Positions 16,640-24,940 of a stretch of DNA of 56,787 bases are shown here, piece by piece. This DNA comes from Acetobacteraceae bacterium (GTDB taxonomy: Bacteria; Pseudomonadota; Alphaproteobacteria; Acetobacterales; Acetobacteraceae), in NCBI GenBank assembly GCA_027487385.1, contig JAIYDS010000060.1:1-56787 (forward strand), written 5' to 3'. Both the position numbers and the translations under genes were made by a program. Every line of letters begins with the position of its first letter. Position 1 is the stretch's first letter. The notes under the pieces are model-generated. The model saw only the letters and a program-made list of their open reading frames with translations, was not told where the DNA came from and made no database searches.

Positions 16640-17653
16640 TCAGCGGCGCGCGCCCTCCAACCCAGGGGTGAGCGGCCCATCGCCGCGCCAGGGCGGATCA
16701 ATGGTGATGGCCCCACCCGCCATGCGCGACACGCAGGCGCAGATGCGGCGATTCTCGGCATGCTGGCGGTCCGAGAAGAAGACGTCGCGGTGATCCACGC
16801 TGCCCTCCACCGCCAGGACATCCAGCGCGCAGAGCCCGCATTCGCCCCGCCGGCAATCGGAGAGCAGGCCGATGCCGGCGGCCTCCAGCGCATCCAGCAT
16901 GCTCACATCGGCCGGCACCCTCACCTCGCGCCCCAAGCGAGGAATGCGGACGGTGAAGTCGGAGGGCGCCGCATGGCCGGAGGAGCCGAAGGTCTCAAAG
17001 ACCAGGCTGGCCGGCGGGCGCCCGGCGGCGGCCCAGGCGCGCCGCGCCGCTGTCAGCAGGCCGATCGGGCCGCAGACATAGGCCTCGGCACCCGGGGCCA
17101 GGGCGGCGAAAACGGCGTCCAGGTCGGGCCGGCCGGCCTCATCCTCGGCCTGCACCACCAGCGCATCGCCCAGCAAGCCAGCGAGTTCGGGCAGATAGGC
17201 CATCGCCGCGCGCGAGCGCCCCGCATAGAGCAGGCAAAAGCGCGCGCCGCGGCGGAGCAGCGCCTCCGCCATGCCCAGCATCGGCGTGATGCCGATGCCC
17301 CCGGCCAGCAGCAGCACCTCCGGCGCGCCCGCCGCCAGCTCGAAATGGCTGGCCGGGCGGGAGATGGTGAGCCGCGCGCCGACCGGCAGCGCCCACATGG
17401 CGCGCGAGCCACCCCGCCCGGCATCCTCGCGCTGGACGGCGATGCGATAGGCGCCGTCGCGCGGCGCGGCGCCGACCAGCGAATAGTGCCGGATGGCGGA
17501 GCGGCCCGCGATATCCAGACGGATGCGCAGATGCGCGCCGGTGGGATGGGCGCGGGCGCCCTCATCCGGCACCAGGGTGAATTCTCGGATTCCTGGCGTG
17601 AGGTCGCGCGTGGCGCGCAGGGTGGCGAGGGTCCAGCTGTCGTCGTGTTGCAT
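16640..17653 (-). CDS. Rieske oxygenase reductase, VanB / phthalate dioxygenase reductase type
   Basis: A 337-residue FMN- and [2Fe-2S]-containing electron-transfer protein. The flavin motif RHYSL is near residues 55-59, the NAD-binding motif GGIGITPMLGMA near 118-129, and the C-terminal plant-type ferredoxin has Cys ligands in DCRRGECGLC and a fourth in RRICACVS. It passes electrons from NAD(P)H to the oxygenase component. The oxygenase gene of the set (18386-19438) is interrupted, leaving this protein without an intact local partner. The GntR gene lies 5 nt upstream on the same strand. Confidence 0.9.
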   Translation of the reverse strand: MQHDDSWTLATLRATRDLTPGIREFTLVPDEGARAHPTGAHLRIRLDIAGRSAIRHYSLVGAAPRDGAYRIAVQREDAGRGGSRAMWALPVGARLTISRPASHFELAAGAPEVLLLAGGIGITPMLGMAEALLRRGARFCLLYAGRSRAAMAYLPELAGLLGDALVVQAEDEAGRPDLDAVFAALAPGAEAYVCGPIGLLTAARRAWAAAGRPPASLVFETFGSSGHAAPSDFTVRIPRLGREVRVPADVSMLDALEAAGIGLLSDCRRGECGLCALDVLAVEGSVDHRDVFFSDRQHAENRRICACVSRMAGGAITIDPPWRGDGPLTPGLEGARR

Positions 17654-17658
17654 CGGTC

Positions 17659-18384
17659 TCAGGCCCAGCTGCGGCGGCGGATCAGCGCGCCGCCCGGGAC
17701 AAGGCGCAGCGACTCCTGGTCCCGCAGGACAAATTCCAGGTTGCGGCGGGCCAGGCGCGCATGCTCGCGCATCAGCGCCTCGGCCCGCGCGCCCTCGCGC
17801 CGCTCGATCGCCTCGACCACCGCGCGGTGCTGCTCCTGCGCGATGACCAGCACGCGCCGCGCCTCGGGCAGCGCCGCCTGGGCCAGAACGAAGCCGGAGG
17901 GCGAGGCAAAGGGCAGCGCCACCACCCGGCCGATCTGCCGGGCCAGCACGGCGCTGCCGGCGGCCTCCACCAGCAATTCGTGGAAATGCGCGTTGAGCGC
18001 GACATATTCCGTGAAGCCCGCTTCGTTGATCGGCGGCGTGGTGACCTCATCGAGGCGCGCGATCAGGCGCTTCATCTCGGCCAGCGCCGCACCTGGCGCG
18101 CTACGCTCGGCGGCCAGCCGGGCGGCATGGCCCTCCAGCACGCCGCGCAATTCGATGGCGTCCTGGATTTCCTCCTCGGCGAAGGATTTCACGGCGAAGC
18201 CGCCGGAGGGGATGGCCTCCACCAGCCCCTCCTCGGCCAGGCGCACCAGGGCCGCCCGCACCGGCGTGCGGGAGGCGCCGAGCCGCTCGGCGACCGAGGG
18301 TTCAGACAGCCGCTCGCCCGGCGGCAATTCGCCGCTGAGGATGAGGTCGCGCAGGCGCAGCTGGGCGGAAAGGGTCTGCGACAT
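17659..18384 (-). CDS. GntR family transcriptional regulator, FadR/FCD subfamily
   Basis: A 241-residue regulator. The N-terminal winged helix (about residues 5-72) contains RLSEPSVAERLGASRTPVRA, and the C-terminal all-helical FCD domain (about 85-215) carries His/Asp residues for metal-dependent effector binding. FCD regulators such as VanR repress genes for vanillate and related acids. It sits between the Rieske oxygenase and its reductase, 1 nt after the former's stop, which suggests it controls this set. A perfect TGTATACA palindrome 30 nt upstream of the oxygenase start is a possible operator. Confidence 0.88.
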   Translation of the reverse strand: MSQTLSAQLRLRDLILSGELPPGERLSEPSVAERLGASRTPVRAALVRLAEEGLVEAIPSGGFAVKSFAEEEIQDAIELRGVLEGHAARLAAERSAPGAALAEMKRLIARLDEVTTPPINEAGFTEYVALNAHFHELLVEAAGSAVLARQIGRVVALPFASPSGFVLAQAALPEARRVLVIAQEQHRAVVEAIERREGARAEALMREHARLARRNLEFVLRDQESLRLVPGGALIRRRSWA

Positions 18385-18385
18385 G

Positions 18386-19438
18386 CTATTCGGCCGCCAC
18401 GCGCTGCGGCGCCTGTTCGGCCGCGACCATGCGCTCGATCACGCGGCGCGCCCACATCGAGCCGGCATCGATGTTGAGGTTGTAGAAGACGTGGTCCGGG
18501 TTCTCGTCCATGGCGCGCTGCTGCGCCTCCACGATGGCCTCGTCCTGCGCGAAGATGCGGGTCACGCCCTGCTTGATCTGCGTCGTCACCAGTTGCTCAT
18601 GCCGGCGATAATCGCGGGCATTGGCCCAGAAGTAATGGCAGGTCTTGTCCGTCGCGGGCGTGATGGTGTTGATCACCACCATGGTCACGCCCTGGCTGCG
18701 GTCGCCCTCCGGCGCGCCGGTGCCGGTGGCGGCGACGCCGACATCGATCGCGACGGTGCAGGGCGCCTCGAAGCGGATGATCTGCCAGCGATCCACCCGG
18801 CCGGGCTTGCCGTATTGCGCGCGCCAGAAGGGCGGCGGCTCGATGTCGATCATCCAGCGCGTCACGGTCGCGGTGCGCTCGCCATGGGTTACGTCGAAGG
18901 GCGCCTCGGCCACATGGTCGTCGCCGATGCTGTCGGCGTGGATGAAGGTCTCGTGCGTCAGGTCCATGAGGTTGTCCACGATGAGGCGGTAGTCGCACTT
19001 CGCGTGGATCAGGCTGCCATCGCCGGCCCAGGCGGGGTCGTCATTCCAGTGCAGGTCGGGGACGAGCGCGGGGTCGGCCAGGGCGGGGTCGCCGGGCCAG
19101 ACCCAGATGAAGCGGTGACGCTCGACGACGGGGAAGCTGCGCACGCGGGCGGCAGGGTTGATCGTCTCCTGCGAGGGCATGTGGGTGCAGCGGCCGCGTG
19201 CGTCGAAGCGCAGGCCGTGCTAGCCGCCTTGCACCTCATCGCCGCGCAGCTTGCCCATGGAGAGCGGCAGCAGGCGGTGCCAGCAGGCATCGAGCAGGGC
19301 GACGGCGGCGCCCTCCGTGGTGCGGTAGAAGACGAGCTTGCGGCCGCAGATGGTGCGGGGAAGGAGTTCGCGCTTGACCTCATGGTCCCAGGCGGCGGCG
19401 TACCAGGCGTTGAGGGGGAAGGTCGGGGCATCAGACAT
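18386..19438 (-). pseudogene. Rieske [2Fe-2S] oxygenase alpha subunit (vanillate O-demethylase VanA-like), interrupted by an in-frame amber codon
   Basis: A complete VanA-length frame (about 350 codons) from ATG 19438, preceded by CGGAAG. The first Rieske pair Cys52-x-His54 (ACWH) is intact. The second pair should read C-G-Y-H but reads G71-G72-TAG-H74: Cys is replaced by Gly (GGC) and Tyr by amber (cta at 19220-19222). The downstream frame continues in phase, with HGLRFDARGRC and the mononuclear iron motif NLMDLTHETFIH conserved. So there are two substitutions in 8 bp and no frameshift. Any product would lack the Rieske cluster and the catalytic domain. Substrate inferred as vanillate or another methoxy-aromatic acid. 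Sequencing error is possible but would need two errors together. Confidence 0.85.
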
Positions 19439-19741
19439 GGCGGCTTCCGGTGGCAAGATATGCGTCCTGTATACAAGTTGCATTCTGCTTCGCCAAGCGA
19501 AGCCCGCGCCACCTCGGGGCGATTAGCGAAAAATCCAAGATTTAGCTCATTTGGTACATCCAAGTTTCAATTTTCCTTGGCTATCTGCCAGATCGTGAAA
19601 GCTTGCCAATGCCCTGCATGGCGCCTGCATGCAGATTGATACCAAGTAACCGGTGGCTGCGTTTTCCTGGGCGGCAGCGCGCCCGGGGGGCCTGTGCATC
19701 CGCCAGCTTCGCCTCGCCCGTCACGGAGGAACTCCAAAGCC
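19439..19741. other. divergent promoter region, Rieske gene / TctC
   Basis: About 300 bases without a gene. The part from 19480 to 19640 is clearly richer in A+T than the rest of the window, as expected for promoters. A perfect palindrome TGTATACA lies at 19468-19475. The repeated words TTGGTACATCCAAG (about 19551) and TTGATACCAAG (about 19634) look related, but I cannot assign a regulator. Confidence 0.45.
19468..19475. promoter_or_regulatory. TGTATACA palindrome, possible GntR/FCD operator
   Basis: An 8-bp perfect palindrome 30 nt upstream of the Rieske oxygenase start. FCD-type GntR repressors usually bind short dyads with GT/AC half-sites, and a gene for one lies in the same operon. The assignment rests on position and symmetry only. 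Confidence 0.35.
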
Positions 19742-20725
19742 ATGAACATCGCACCGCGCCGCTCGATCCTGGCCGCCCTGTCCCTGCCCCTGCTCCCTGC
19801 GCCGGCGATCGCCCAGGCCGAGGCCTTTCCCTCGCGGCCGATGCGCTTCATCGTCCCGGTTGCGGCGGGCGGCTCGGCCGATGCGCAGGCTCGCGTGGTC
19901 GCGCAGCGCCTCTCCGAGCGTTGGGGCCAGCCCGTGGTCGTGGAGAATCGTCCGGGTGCCAATGGGGTCGTCGCCGCACAGGCCTTCCTCCAGACGCCGC
20001 CCGATGGTCACACGATCTTCGCGACGCCCTCGGGGCCCATCGCCATCAACCCCCATCTCTATCGCCGCCTGCCCTATGACCCCTTCCGCGACTTCGCCTT
20101 CGCCTCGCTGATCAGCGTCATCCCGCTGGTGCTGGCCGTGCACCCTTCCGTCCCCGCGAACAATCTGCAGGAATTCCTGGCGCTGTCCCGCCGGCTCGGC
20201 GATGGGCTGACGCATGCCTCGGCCGGGATCGGCACGCCTTCGCACCTCACCATCGCGATGACGCGCGCCATGGGCCAGGGCGGCAACCCGACGCATGTGC
20301 CCTTCGGGGGCTCCGCGCCCGCGCTGACCTCCCTGGTCGGCGGCCAGACCATGGCGATGTGGGATGCGGCCTTCTCCGCCGCGCCTTTCATCCGGGACAA
20401 CCGCCTGAAGGCCATCACGGTCGCGCATGGCGAACGCCTGACGCTGCTCCCCCAGGTGCCGACAACGGCCGAGCAGGGCGTGCCGGAGCTGCTTTCCTCC
20501 ACCTGGATGAGCCTTTGCATGCACGCGGCAACGCCCGCCGACCGGGTGCGGCGCTTCTCGGCCGAGGTGGATCAGATCCTGCGCGTGCCGGAATCGCGCG
20601 ACGTGCTGGCGGCGCAGGGGGCCATCGTGCGCGGCGGCACGCCAGAGGATTTCGCGGCCTTCGCCCGCGCCGAATCCGAAAAATGGGGCCGCCTGGTCCG
20701 CGAGACCGGCGCGACCATGGACTGA
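19742..20725 (+). CDS. TctC/Bug family substrate-binding protein
   Basis: A 327-residue periplasmic binding protein. The signal [20 protein letters not shown], with cleavage near AIAQA, is followed by [19 protein letters not shown] and [14 protein letters not shown] 19742 was chosen for the signal peptide and the upstream GGAGGA. It lies 65 nt before the iorA-like gene on the same strand, so the ligand may be the N-heterocycle or aldehyde oxidised by that enzyme. No transporter membrane subunits are present. Confidence 0.88.
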   Translation: MNIAPRRSILAALSLPLLPAPAIAQAEAFPSRPMRFIVPVAAGGSADAQARVVAQRLSERWGQPVVVENRPGANGVVAAQAFLQTPPDGHTIFATPSGPIAINPHLYRRLPYDPFRDFAFASLISVIPLVLAVHPSVPANNLQEFLALSRRLGDGLTHASAGIGTPSHLTIAMTRAMGQGGNPTHVPFGGSAPALTSLVGGQTMAMWDAAFSAAPFIRDNRLKAITVAHGERLTLLPQVPTTAEQGVPELLSSTWMSLCMHAATPADRVRRFSAEVDQILRVPESRDVLAAQGAIVRGGTPEDFAAFARAESEKWGRLVRETGATMD

Positions 20726-20790
20726 GCCGCAGTCCGACATCATCTAACGCAAGGCCCGGCAGAGGCCGCACACCACCAGGGAGTCCCGGA

Positions 20791-21243
20791 ATGATATCGC
20801 TCACCGTCAACAACCGCCCCGTCACCGTGGCGGCCGAGCCCGAAACGCCCCTGCTCTGGGTGTTGCGGGAGCATCTGGGCCTGACCGGCACGAAGTACGG
20901 CTGCGGCGTCGCCGCCTGCGGCGCCTGCACCGTGCATCTGGATGGCGAGGCCGTCCGCGCCTGCGCCCTGCCAGCCTCCGCCGCCGCGGGCAAGTCCGTC
21001 ACCACCATCGAGGGCCTGCCTGGCGGCGCCCAGAACCCGCTCGTCCGCGCCTGGGTCGCCGTCGAGGCGCCACAATGCGGCTACTGCCAGACCGGCCAGA
21101 TCATGCAGGCCGCCACCCTGCTGGCGCGCAACGCGCAGCCCAGCCGGGACGAGATCATCGCGCATATGGACGGCAATCTCTGCCGCTGCGCCAGCTACAA
21201 CCAGATCGTCGAGGCGATCCAGCAGGCCGGCCGGGGGGCGTGA
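20791..21243 (+). CDS. iorA: (2Fe-2S)-binding small subunit of a molybdenum hydroxylase (IorA-like)
   Basis: A 150-residue two-cluster ferredoxin-type subunit. The plant-type cluster uses Cys38, Cys43 and Cys46 ([11 protein letters not shown]) plus Cys58. The helical domain carries the second cluster through CGYCQTGQ and LCRCASYNQ. It shuttles electrons from the molybdenum site of the large subunit. AGGGAG precedes the ATG. It is followed after 1 nt by the large subunit. The two-gene layout without an FAD subunit is typical of isoquinoline 1-oxidoreductase and periplasmic aldehyde dehydrogenases. Confidence 0.92.
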   Translation: MISLTVNNRPVTVAAEPETPLLWVLREHLGLTGTKYGCGVAACGACTVHLDGEAVRACALPASAAAGKSVTTIEGLPGGAQNPLVRAWVAVEAPQCGYCQTGQIMQAATLLARNAQPSRDEIIAHMDGNLCRCASYNQIVEAIQQAGRGA

Positions 21244-21244
21244 C

Positions 21245-23422
21245 ATGAGCCAGACCAACACCATCGGCCGCCGCGGCCTGCTCGCCGGCGCCACCGGCCT
21301 CACCCTCGCCTTCGCCTTCACCGGCCCCGAAACGGCCGAGGCCGCGGGCCCCGCCACGCTCAACGCCTATGTCCGGATCGCGCCCGACGGCACAATCACC
21401 ATCCAGGCCCCGGTGCCGGAGATGGGCCAGGGCTCCAACACCTCCCTCCCGCTGATCGTCGCCGAGGAGCTGGACGCCGATTGGAGCCGCGTGCGCATCG
21501 AGACCGCGCCCGTCCGCCCGGCCTATGACAGCCCGATCTTCCGCAGCCAGTTCGTGGTGGCGAGCCTCTCCGTGCGGGGCTATTTCATGCCGCTGCGCAT
21601 CGCCGGCGCCCAGGCCCGGCGCGTGCTGCTCGACGCCGTGGCCGCCCGCTGGGGCGTGCCGGTGGGCGAACTCACCACCGAGCCGAGCCTGGTGGTCCAC
21701 GCGGCCTCCAACCGCCGCATCTCCTATGGCGAGGTCGCTTCCTTCGCGACGGTGCCGGCGACGCTGCCCGAGATCACGCCGGCCGCCCTCAAGCCCGTTG
21801 CCGCCTTCCGCCTGATCGGGCGTGACGTGGCGCGCTTCGACGTGCCGGCCAAGGCGCTGGGCCAGACGCTCTTCGCCATTGATGTGCGGCTGCCCAACAT
21901 GCTGCACGCGACGGTCGCCCGCTCGCCCGGCCTCGGCGCCCGCCCGGCCTCGCACAATGGCGCAGAATTGCTGCGCCGCCCGGGCATCACCCATGTCATC
22001 CCGCTGGATCAGGGCGTCGCCATCGTGGGCGAGCGCATCGAGGCGGTGCTGGCCGCGCGCCGCGCGCTCACCGTGCAATGGACGCCGGGCGAAGGCCCCG
22101 CGCATGAGTCCGAGGCCGCGCTCGCCTCCTACCTTGCCGATGCGCGCGACACATCCAAGGCCGCCGTCACCGCCGGCCGCAATGGCGAGGCCGCGCAGGC
22201 CATCGCCAACGCCGCGCGCGTGCACACGGCCGAATTCGCCAGCGACTACGTCTATCATGCGCAAATGGAGCCGCTGACCAGCGTCGCCTCCATCACCGCC
22301 GAGGGCGTCGAGATCTGGACCGGCACGCAATGGCCGAGCCAGGTGCGCGACGAGTCCGCGAAGATCGCGGGCGTCACGCCCGACCGCGTGAAGGTGAACA
22401 TGCTGACCATGGGCGGCGGCTTCGGCCGGCGCGCCGCGGTCGAGACCGTGCTGGAGACGGTGCAGATCGCCAAAGTGGTCGGCCGGCCGGTGAAGGTGAT
22501 GTCCACGCGCGAGGATGACATTGCCAATGCCCATGCCCGGCCGATGACGGCGCATCGCATCGATGTCGGGCTGGACGCGCAGGGCAAGATCACCGGCTGG
22601 CGGCATCGCCTCGCGGCGGATCTGGTGGTGCCCATCCTCTATGGGCGCGCGCGGCTGGAGGCGCAGCGCGGCGTGGACCACATCGTGACCTACCACGCCA
22701 ACGTCACCCATTACGACGTGCCGGCGACGCTGACCGAGCATGTCTATCGCGAGCATGGCGTGCGCACGGCACCCTGGCGCGGCATCGGAGCCGGCCCCAA
22801 TGCCTTCGCGGTGGAAGCGGTGATCGACGACCTGGCACGCCAGGCCAATGCCGACCCGCTGGCCTACCGCCTCGCCTTGCTGCGTGATGCGCGCGCCAAG
22901 GCGGTGGTGCAGGCGGTGGGCGAGATGGCCGAATGGGGCCGCCGGCGTGAGGGGACGAGCCTCGGCATCGGCTTCGCCAAGCTCGGCTTGCCGCAGCTGG
23001 GCGAATCCCTCTCCGCGACCGTGGCCGAGGTGGCGCTGGACCGCGCGAATGGGCGCATCCGCGTGCTGCGGCTGTGGTGCGCGGCGGATGTCGGGCTCGT
23101 CGTGCAGCCGCGCAACGCGATGCGGCAGATCGAGGGCTCGCTGCTCTGGGCCCTCTCCAGCGCGCTGACGGAGCGGCTGACCTTCAAGGATGGCGCGGTG
23201 CAGCAGAGCAATTTCAACGATTACGAAGTGCTGCGCGCCTCGGAGACGCCCGAGGTTCATGTGCGGCTGATCCGCAGCGGAGAGATGCCTCTGCCCGCGG
23301 GCGAGCTGGGCCTGGGCACGGTGGCGCCGGCCATTTCCAACGCGGTGCTGGCCGCCACCGGCAAGCGGCTGAACATCACGCCGTTCACGCCGGAGCGCGT
23401 GCGCGCGGCCTTGGGGGCCTGA
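21245..23422 (+). CDS. iorB: molybdopterin-binding large subunit, isoquinoline 1-oxidoreductase / aldehyde oxidase-like (IorB-like)
   Basis: A 725-residue xanthine-oxidase-family subunit with a Tat signal (GRRGLLAGATG) at the N-terminus, so the folded cofactor-loaded enzyme is probably exported. Motifs in order: EMGQGSNTSLPLIVAEELD, TMGGGFGRR in the molybdopterin-binding region, RTAPWRGIGAGPNAFAVE, and the catalytic Glu at about 687 in AGELGLGTVAPA. It hydroxylates N-heterocycles or oxidises aldehydes. IorB-type enzymes usually donate electrons to a cytochrome c; none is encoded here. ATG 21245 follows the small-subunit stop by 1 nt. TctC genes flank the pair on both sides. Confidence 0.88.
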   Translation: MSQTNTIGRRGLLAGATGLTLAFAFTGPETAEAAGPATLNAYVRIAPDGTITIQAPVPEMGQGSNTSLPLIVAEELDADWSRVRIETAPVRPAYDSPIFRSQFVVASLSVRGYFMPLRIAGAQARRVLLDAVAARWGVPVGELTTEPSLVVHAASNRRISYGEVASFATVPATLPEITPAALKPVAAFRLIGRDVARFDVPAKALGQTLFAIDVRLPNMLHATVARSPGLGARPASHNGAELLRRPGITHVIPLDQGVAIVGERIEAVLAARRALTVQWTPGEGPAHESEAALASYLADARDTSKAAVTAGRNGEAAQAIANAARVHTAEFASDYVYHAQMEPLTSVASITAEGVEIWTGTQWPSQVRDESAKIAGVTPDRVKVNMLTMGGGFGRRAAVETVLETVQIAKVVGRPVKVMSTREDDIANAHARPMTAHRIDVGLDAQGKITGWRHRLAADLVVPILYGRARLEAQRGVDHIVTYHANVTHYDVPATLTEHVYREHGVRTAPWRGIGAGPNAFAVEAVIDDLARQANADPLAYRLALLRDARAKAVVQAVGEMAEWGRRREGTSLGIGFAKLGLPQLGESLSATVAEVALDRANGRIRVLRLWCAADVGLVVQPRNAMRQIEGSLLWALSSALTERLTFKDGAVQQSNFNDYEVLRASETPEVHVRLIRSGEMPLPAGELGLGTVAPAISNAVLAATGKRLNITPFTPERVRAALGA

Positions 23423-23512
23423 GCCACCCGGGAGCAGGGCGTGGCGAACTGGCATCGCCACGCCGCGCGCCCGCTTGCCAGCACGACACGACACAGCAAG
23501 GGAGATTCAACC

Positions 23513-24490
23513 ATGGAATATCTGCACAGGCGCGCCCTCCTGGCGCTCGGCGCCGCGGTCCTGGCCGCGCCGCAGGCGCAGGCTCAGGCGGTGCCGCGCA
23601 ACGCCCGCATGCTGGTGGGCTTCGCCGCGGGCGGCCCCACGGACCTGGTCGCGCGCCTCTATACCGACCGGCTGCGCCCCAGCTACACGCCCGGCGCGAT
23701 CGTCGAGAACCGCCCCGGCGCCTCTGGCCGCCTGGCGCTGGAGGCGGTGCGCACCGCCGATCCGGACGGCACGACCATGCTGATGTCCCCCGCCAGCGTG
23801 ATGACCTTGCAGCCGCATATCTTCCCGCGTGAGGCGCGGCACGATGCGGTGACGGATTTCACCCCGGTCTGCACCCTCTGCGAATTCGCTTTCGGCCTGG
23901 CCGTGCCGGCGAATCACCCAGCCCGCAGCTTCGCCGAATTGATCGCCTGGCTGCGCGCCCAGGGCGGCCGGGATGTGGTCTTCGGCTCGCCCGGGGCCGG
24001 CTCCGGTGGGCATTTCGTCGGGGATATGGTGGGCCGTGCGGTAAGCGTGAGCATGAACCACGTGCCCTATCGGGGTGCGGCGCCCGCCGTGCAGGACGCG
24101 ATTGCCGGCAACATCCCCATCGTGGTCGCCGTGCTCTCCGACATCGTGCCGCATCACGGCCAGGGCCTGCGCGTGCTGGCGATCTCCAGCCCGGCCCGCC
24201 TGCCGCGGCTGCCGGATGTGCCGACCTTCGCCGAGGGCGGCTATCCGCAGCTGACCATCACCGAATGGATGGGCCTGTTCCTGCCGGCCCGCACGCCCGC
24301 GCCCATCGTGCAGGCGCTGTATCGCAACGTGCTGGCCTCGGCGGAAACGCCCGAGGTGCGCCAGGCGCTGGACCGGCTGGAATTCCTGCCGGTCATCACC
24401 GGGCCCGAGGATTTCGCCCTCCGCCTGCGGCGCGAGCGCGAGAATTGGGGCCGCATCGTGCGCGAGAGCGGCTTCCGCCCCGAAAGCTGA
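23513..24490 (+). CDS. TctC/Bug family substrate-binding protein
   Basis: A 325-residue periplasmic binding protein with signal MEYLHRRALLALGAAVLAAP, cleavage near AQAQA, then RMLVGFAAGGPTDLVARL and AIVENRPGASG. AGGGAG precedes ATG 23513. It follows the iorB-like gene by 90 nt on the same strand, making a TctC-iorA-iorB-TctC series. In length and motif wording (the RLYTDRL and SGRLALEAV style) it looks more like the TctC at 3765 than its near neighbour at 19742; this is a visual judgement. Confidence 0.88.
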   Translation: MEYLHRRALLALGAAVLAAPQAQAQAVPRNARMLVGFAAGGPTDLVARLYTDRLRPSYTPGAIVENRPGASGRLALEAVRTADPDGTTMLMSPASVMTLQPHIFPREARHDAVTDFTPVCTLCEFAFGLAVPANHPARSFAELIAWLRAQGGRDVVFGSPGAGSGGHFVGDMVGRAVSVSMNHVPYRGAAPAVQDAIAGNIPIVVAVLSDIVPHHGQGLRVLAISSPARLPRLPDVPTFAEGGYPQLTITEWMGLFLPARTPAPIVQALYRNVLASAETPEVRQALDRLEFLPVITGPEDFALRLRRERENWGRIVRESGFRPES

Positions 24491-24505
24491 AGCCGCATCC
24501 CGGCG

Positions 24506-24940
24506 TCACCCGAAGGCGGCGATCACCGCCTCGGGGATGGGGGCGGAGCGGATGCGCCCCGTCTCTGCGTCGCGCGCCGTCCAGACGCGCGTCTCGAAGC
24601 CCTCGACGGAGAGCGTGCCATCCTGCCGCAGCAGGCGGTGCGTGACATCGAAGGAGGAGCGGCGAAAGGCGGTCACGCGGCTTTCGATCACCACCTCATC
24701 GCCATAGGCACAGGGCACGTGGAACTTGCTGCGCGTGTCCACCATCGGGATGCCGAGCATCCCGAAATGCTTCGTCCAGGCGATCTTCGGCATGCCCAGC
24801 GCGGCCTGAAACAGCGCCGCCGTCGAGGCGTCGAACATGGCGAAATAGCGGGGGTAGAAGACGATCCCCGCCGGGTCGCAATCGCCCCATTCGATGGTGA
24901 CGGGGCGGCGATTCACCAAGCCGGGCTCACGCGCGTCCAT
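24506..24940 (-). CDS. acyl-CoA thioesterase, 4-hydroxybenzoyl-CoA thioesterase family
   Basis: A 144-residue hot-dog fold protein. The motif EWGDCDPAGIVFYPRYF places Asp22 where the catalytic Asp of Pseudomonas 4-hydroxybenzoyl-CoA thioesterase lies, and the surrounding residues match closely. It would release free 4-hydroxybenzoate (or vanillate) from its CoA ester. The ATG at 24940 lies 14 nt inside the end of the thiolase gene, so it is translated as the last gene of the fcs-thiolase-thioesterase operon. This fits the final step of a beta-oxidative hydroxycinnamate route leading to PobA at 31305. Confidence 0.88.
   Translation of the reverse strand: MDAREPGLVNRRPVTIEWGDCDPAGIVFYPRYFAMFDASTAALFQAALGMPKIAWTKHFGMLGIPMVDTRSKFHVPCAYGDEVVIESRVTAFRRSSFDVTHRLLRQDGTLSVEGFETRVWTARDAETGRIRSAPIPEAVIAAFG

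Noticed and set aside
19220..19222. Amber codon in the Rieske gene read as pyrrolysine or another recoding
   Set aside because: The preceding ligand Cys is also changed to Gly, no pyrrolysine machinery is visible, and the position is a conserved Tyr. Decay is simpler.
16526..19639. A plus-strand open frame of over 1000 codons
   Set aside because: It lies antisense to the reductase, GntR and Rieske genes, which have clear domains. Long antisense frames are expected at this GC content. Its protein has no recognisable fold and is rich in Arg, Ala and Gly.
21155..23494. A minus-strand open frame of 779 codons
   Set aside because: It is antisense to the iorAB-like genes, with no domain motifs and a composition typical of GC-rich shadows.
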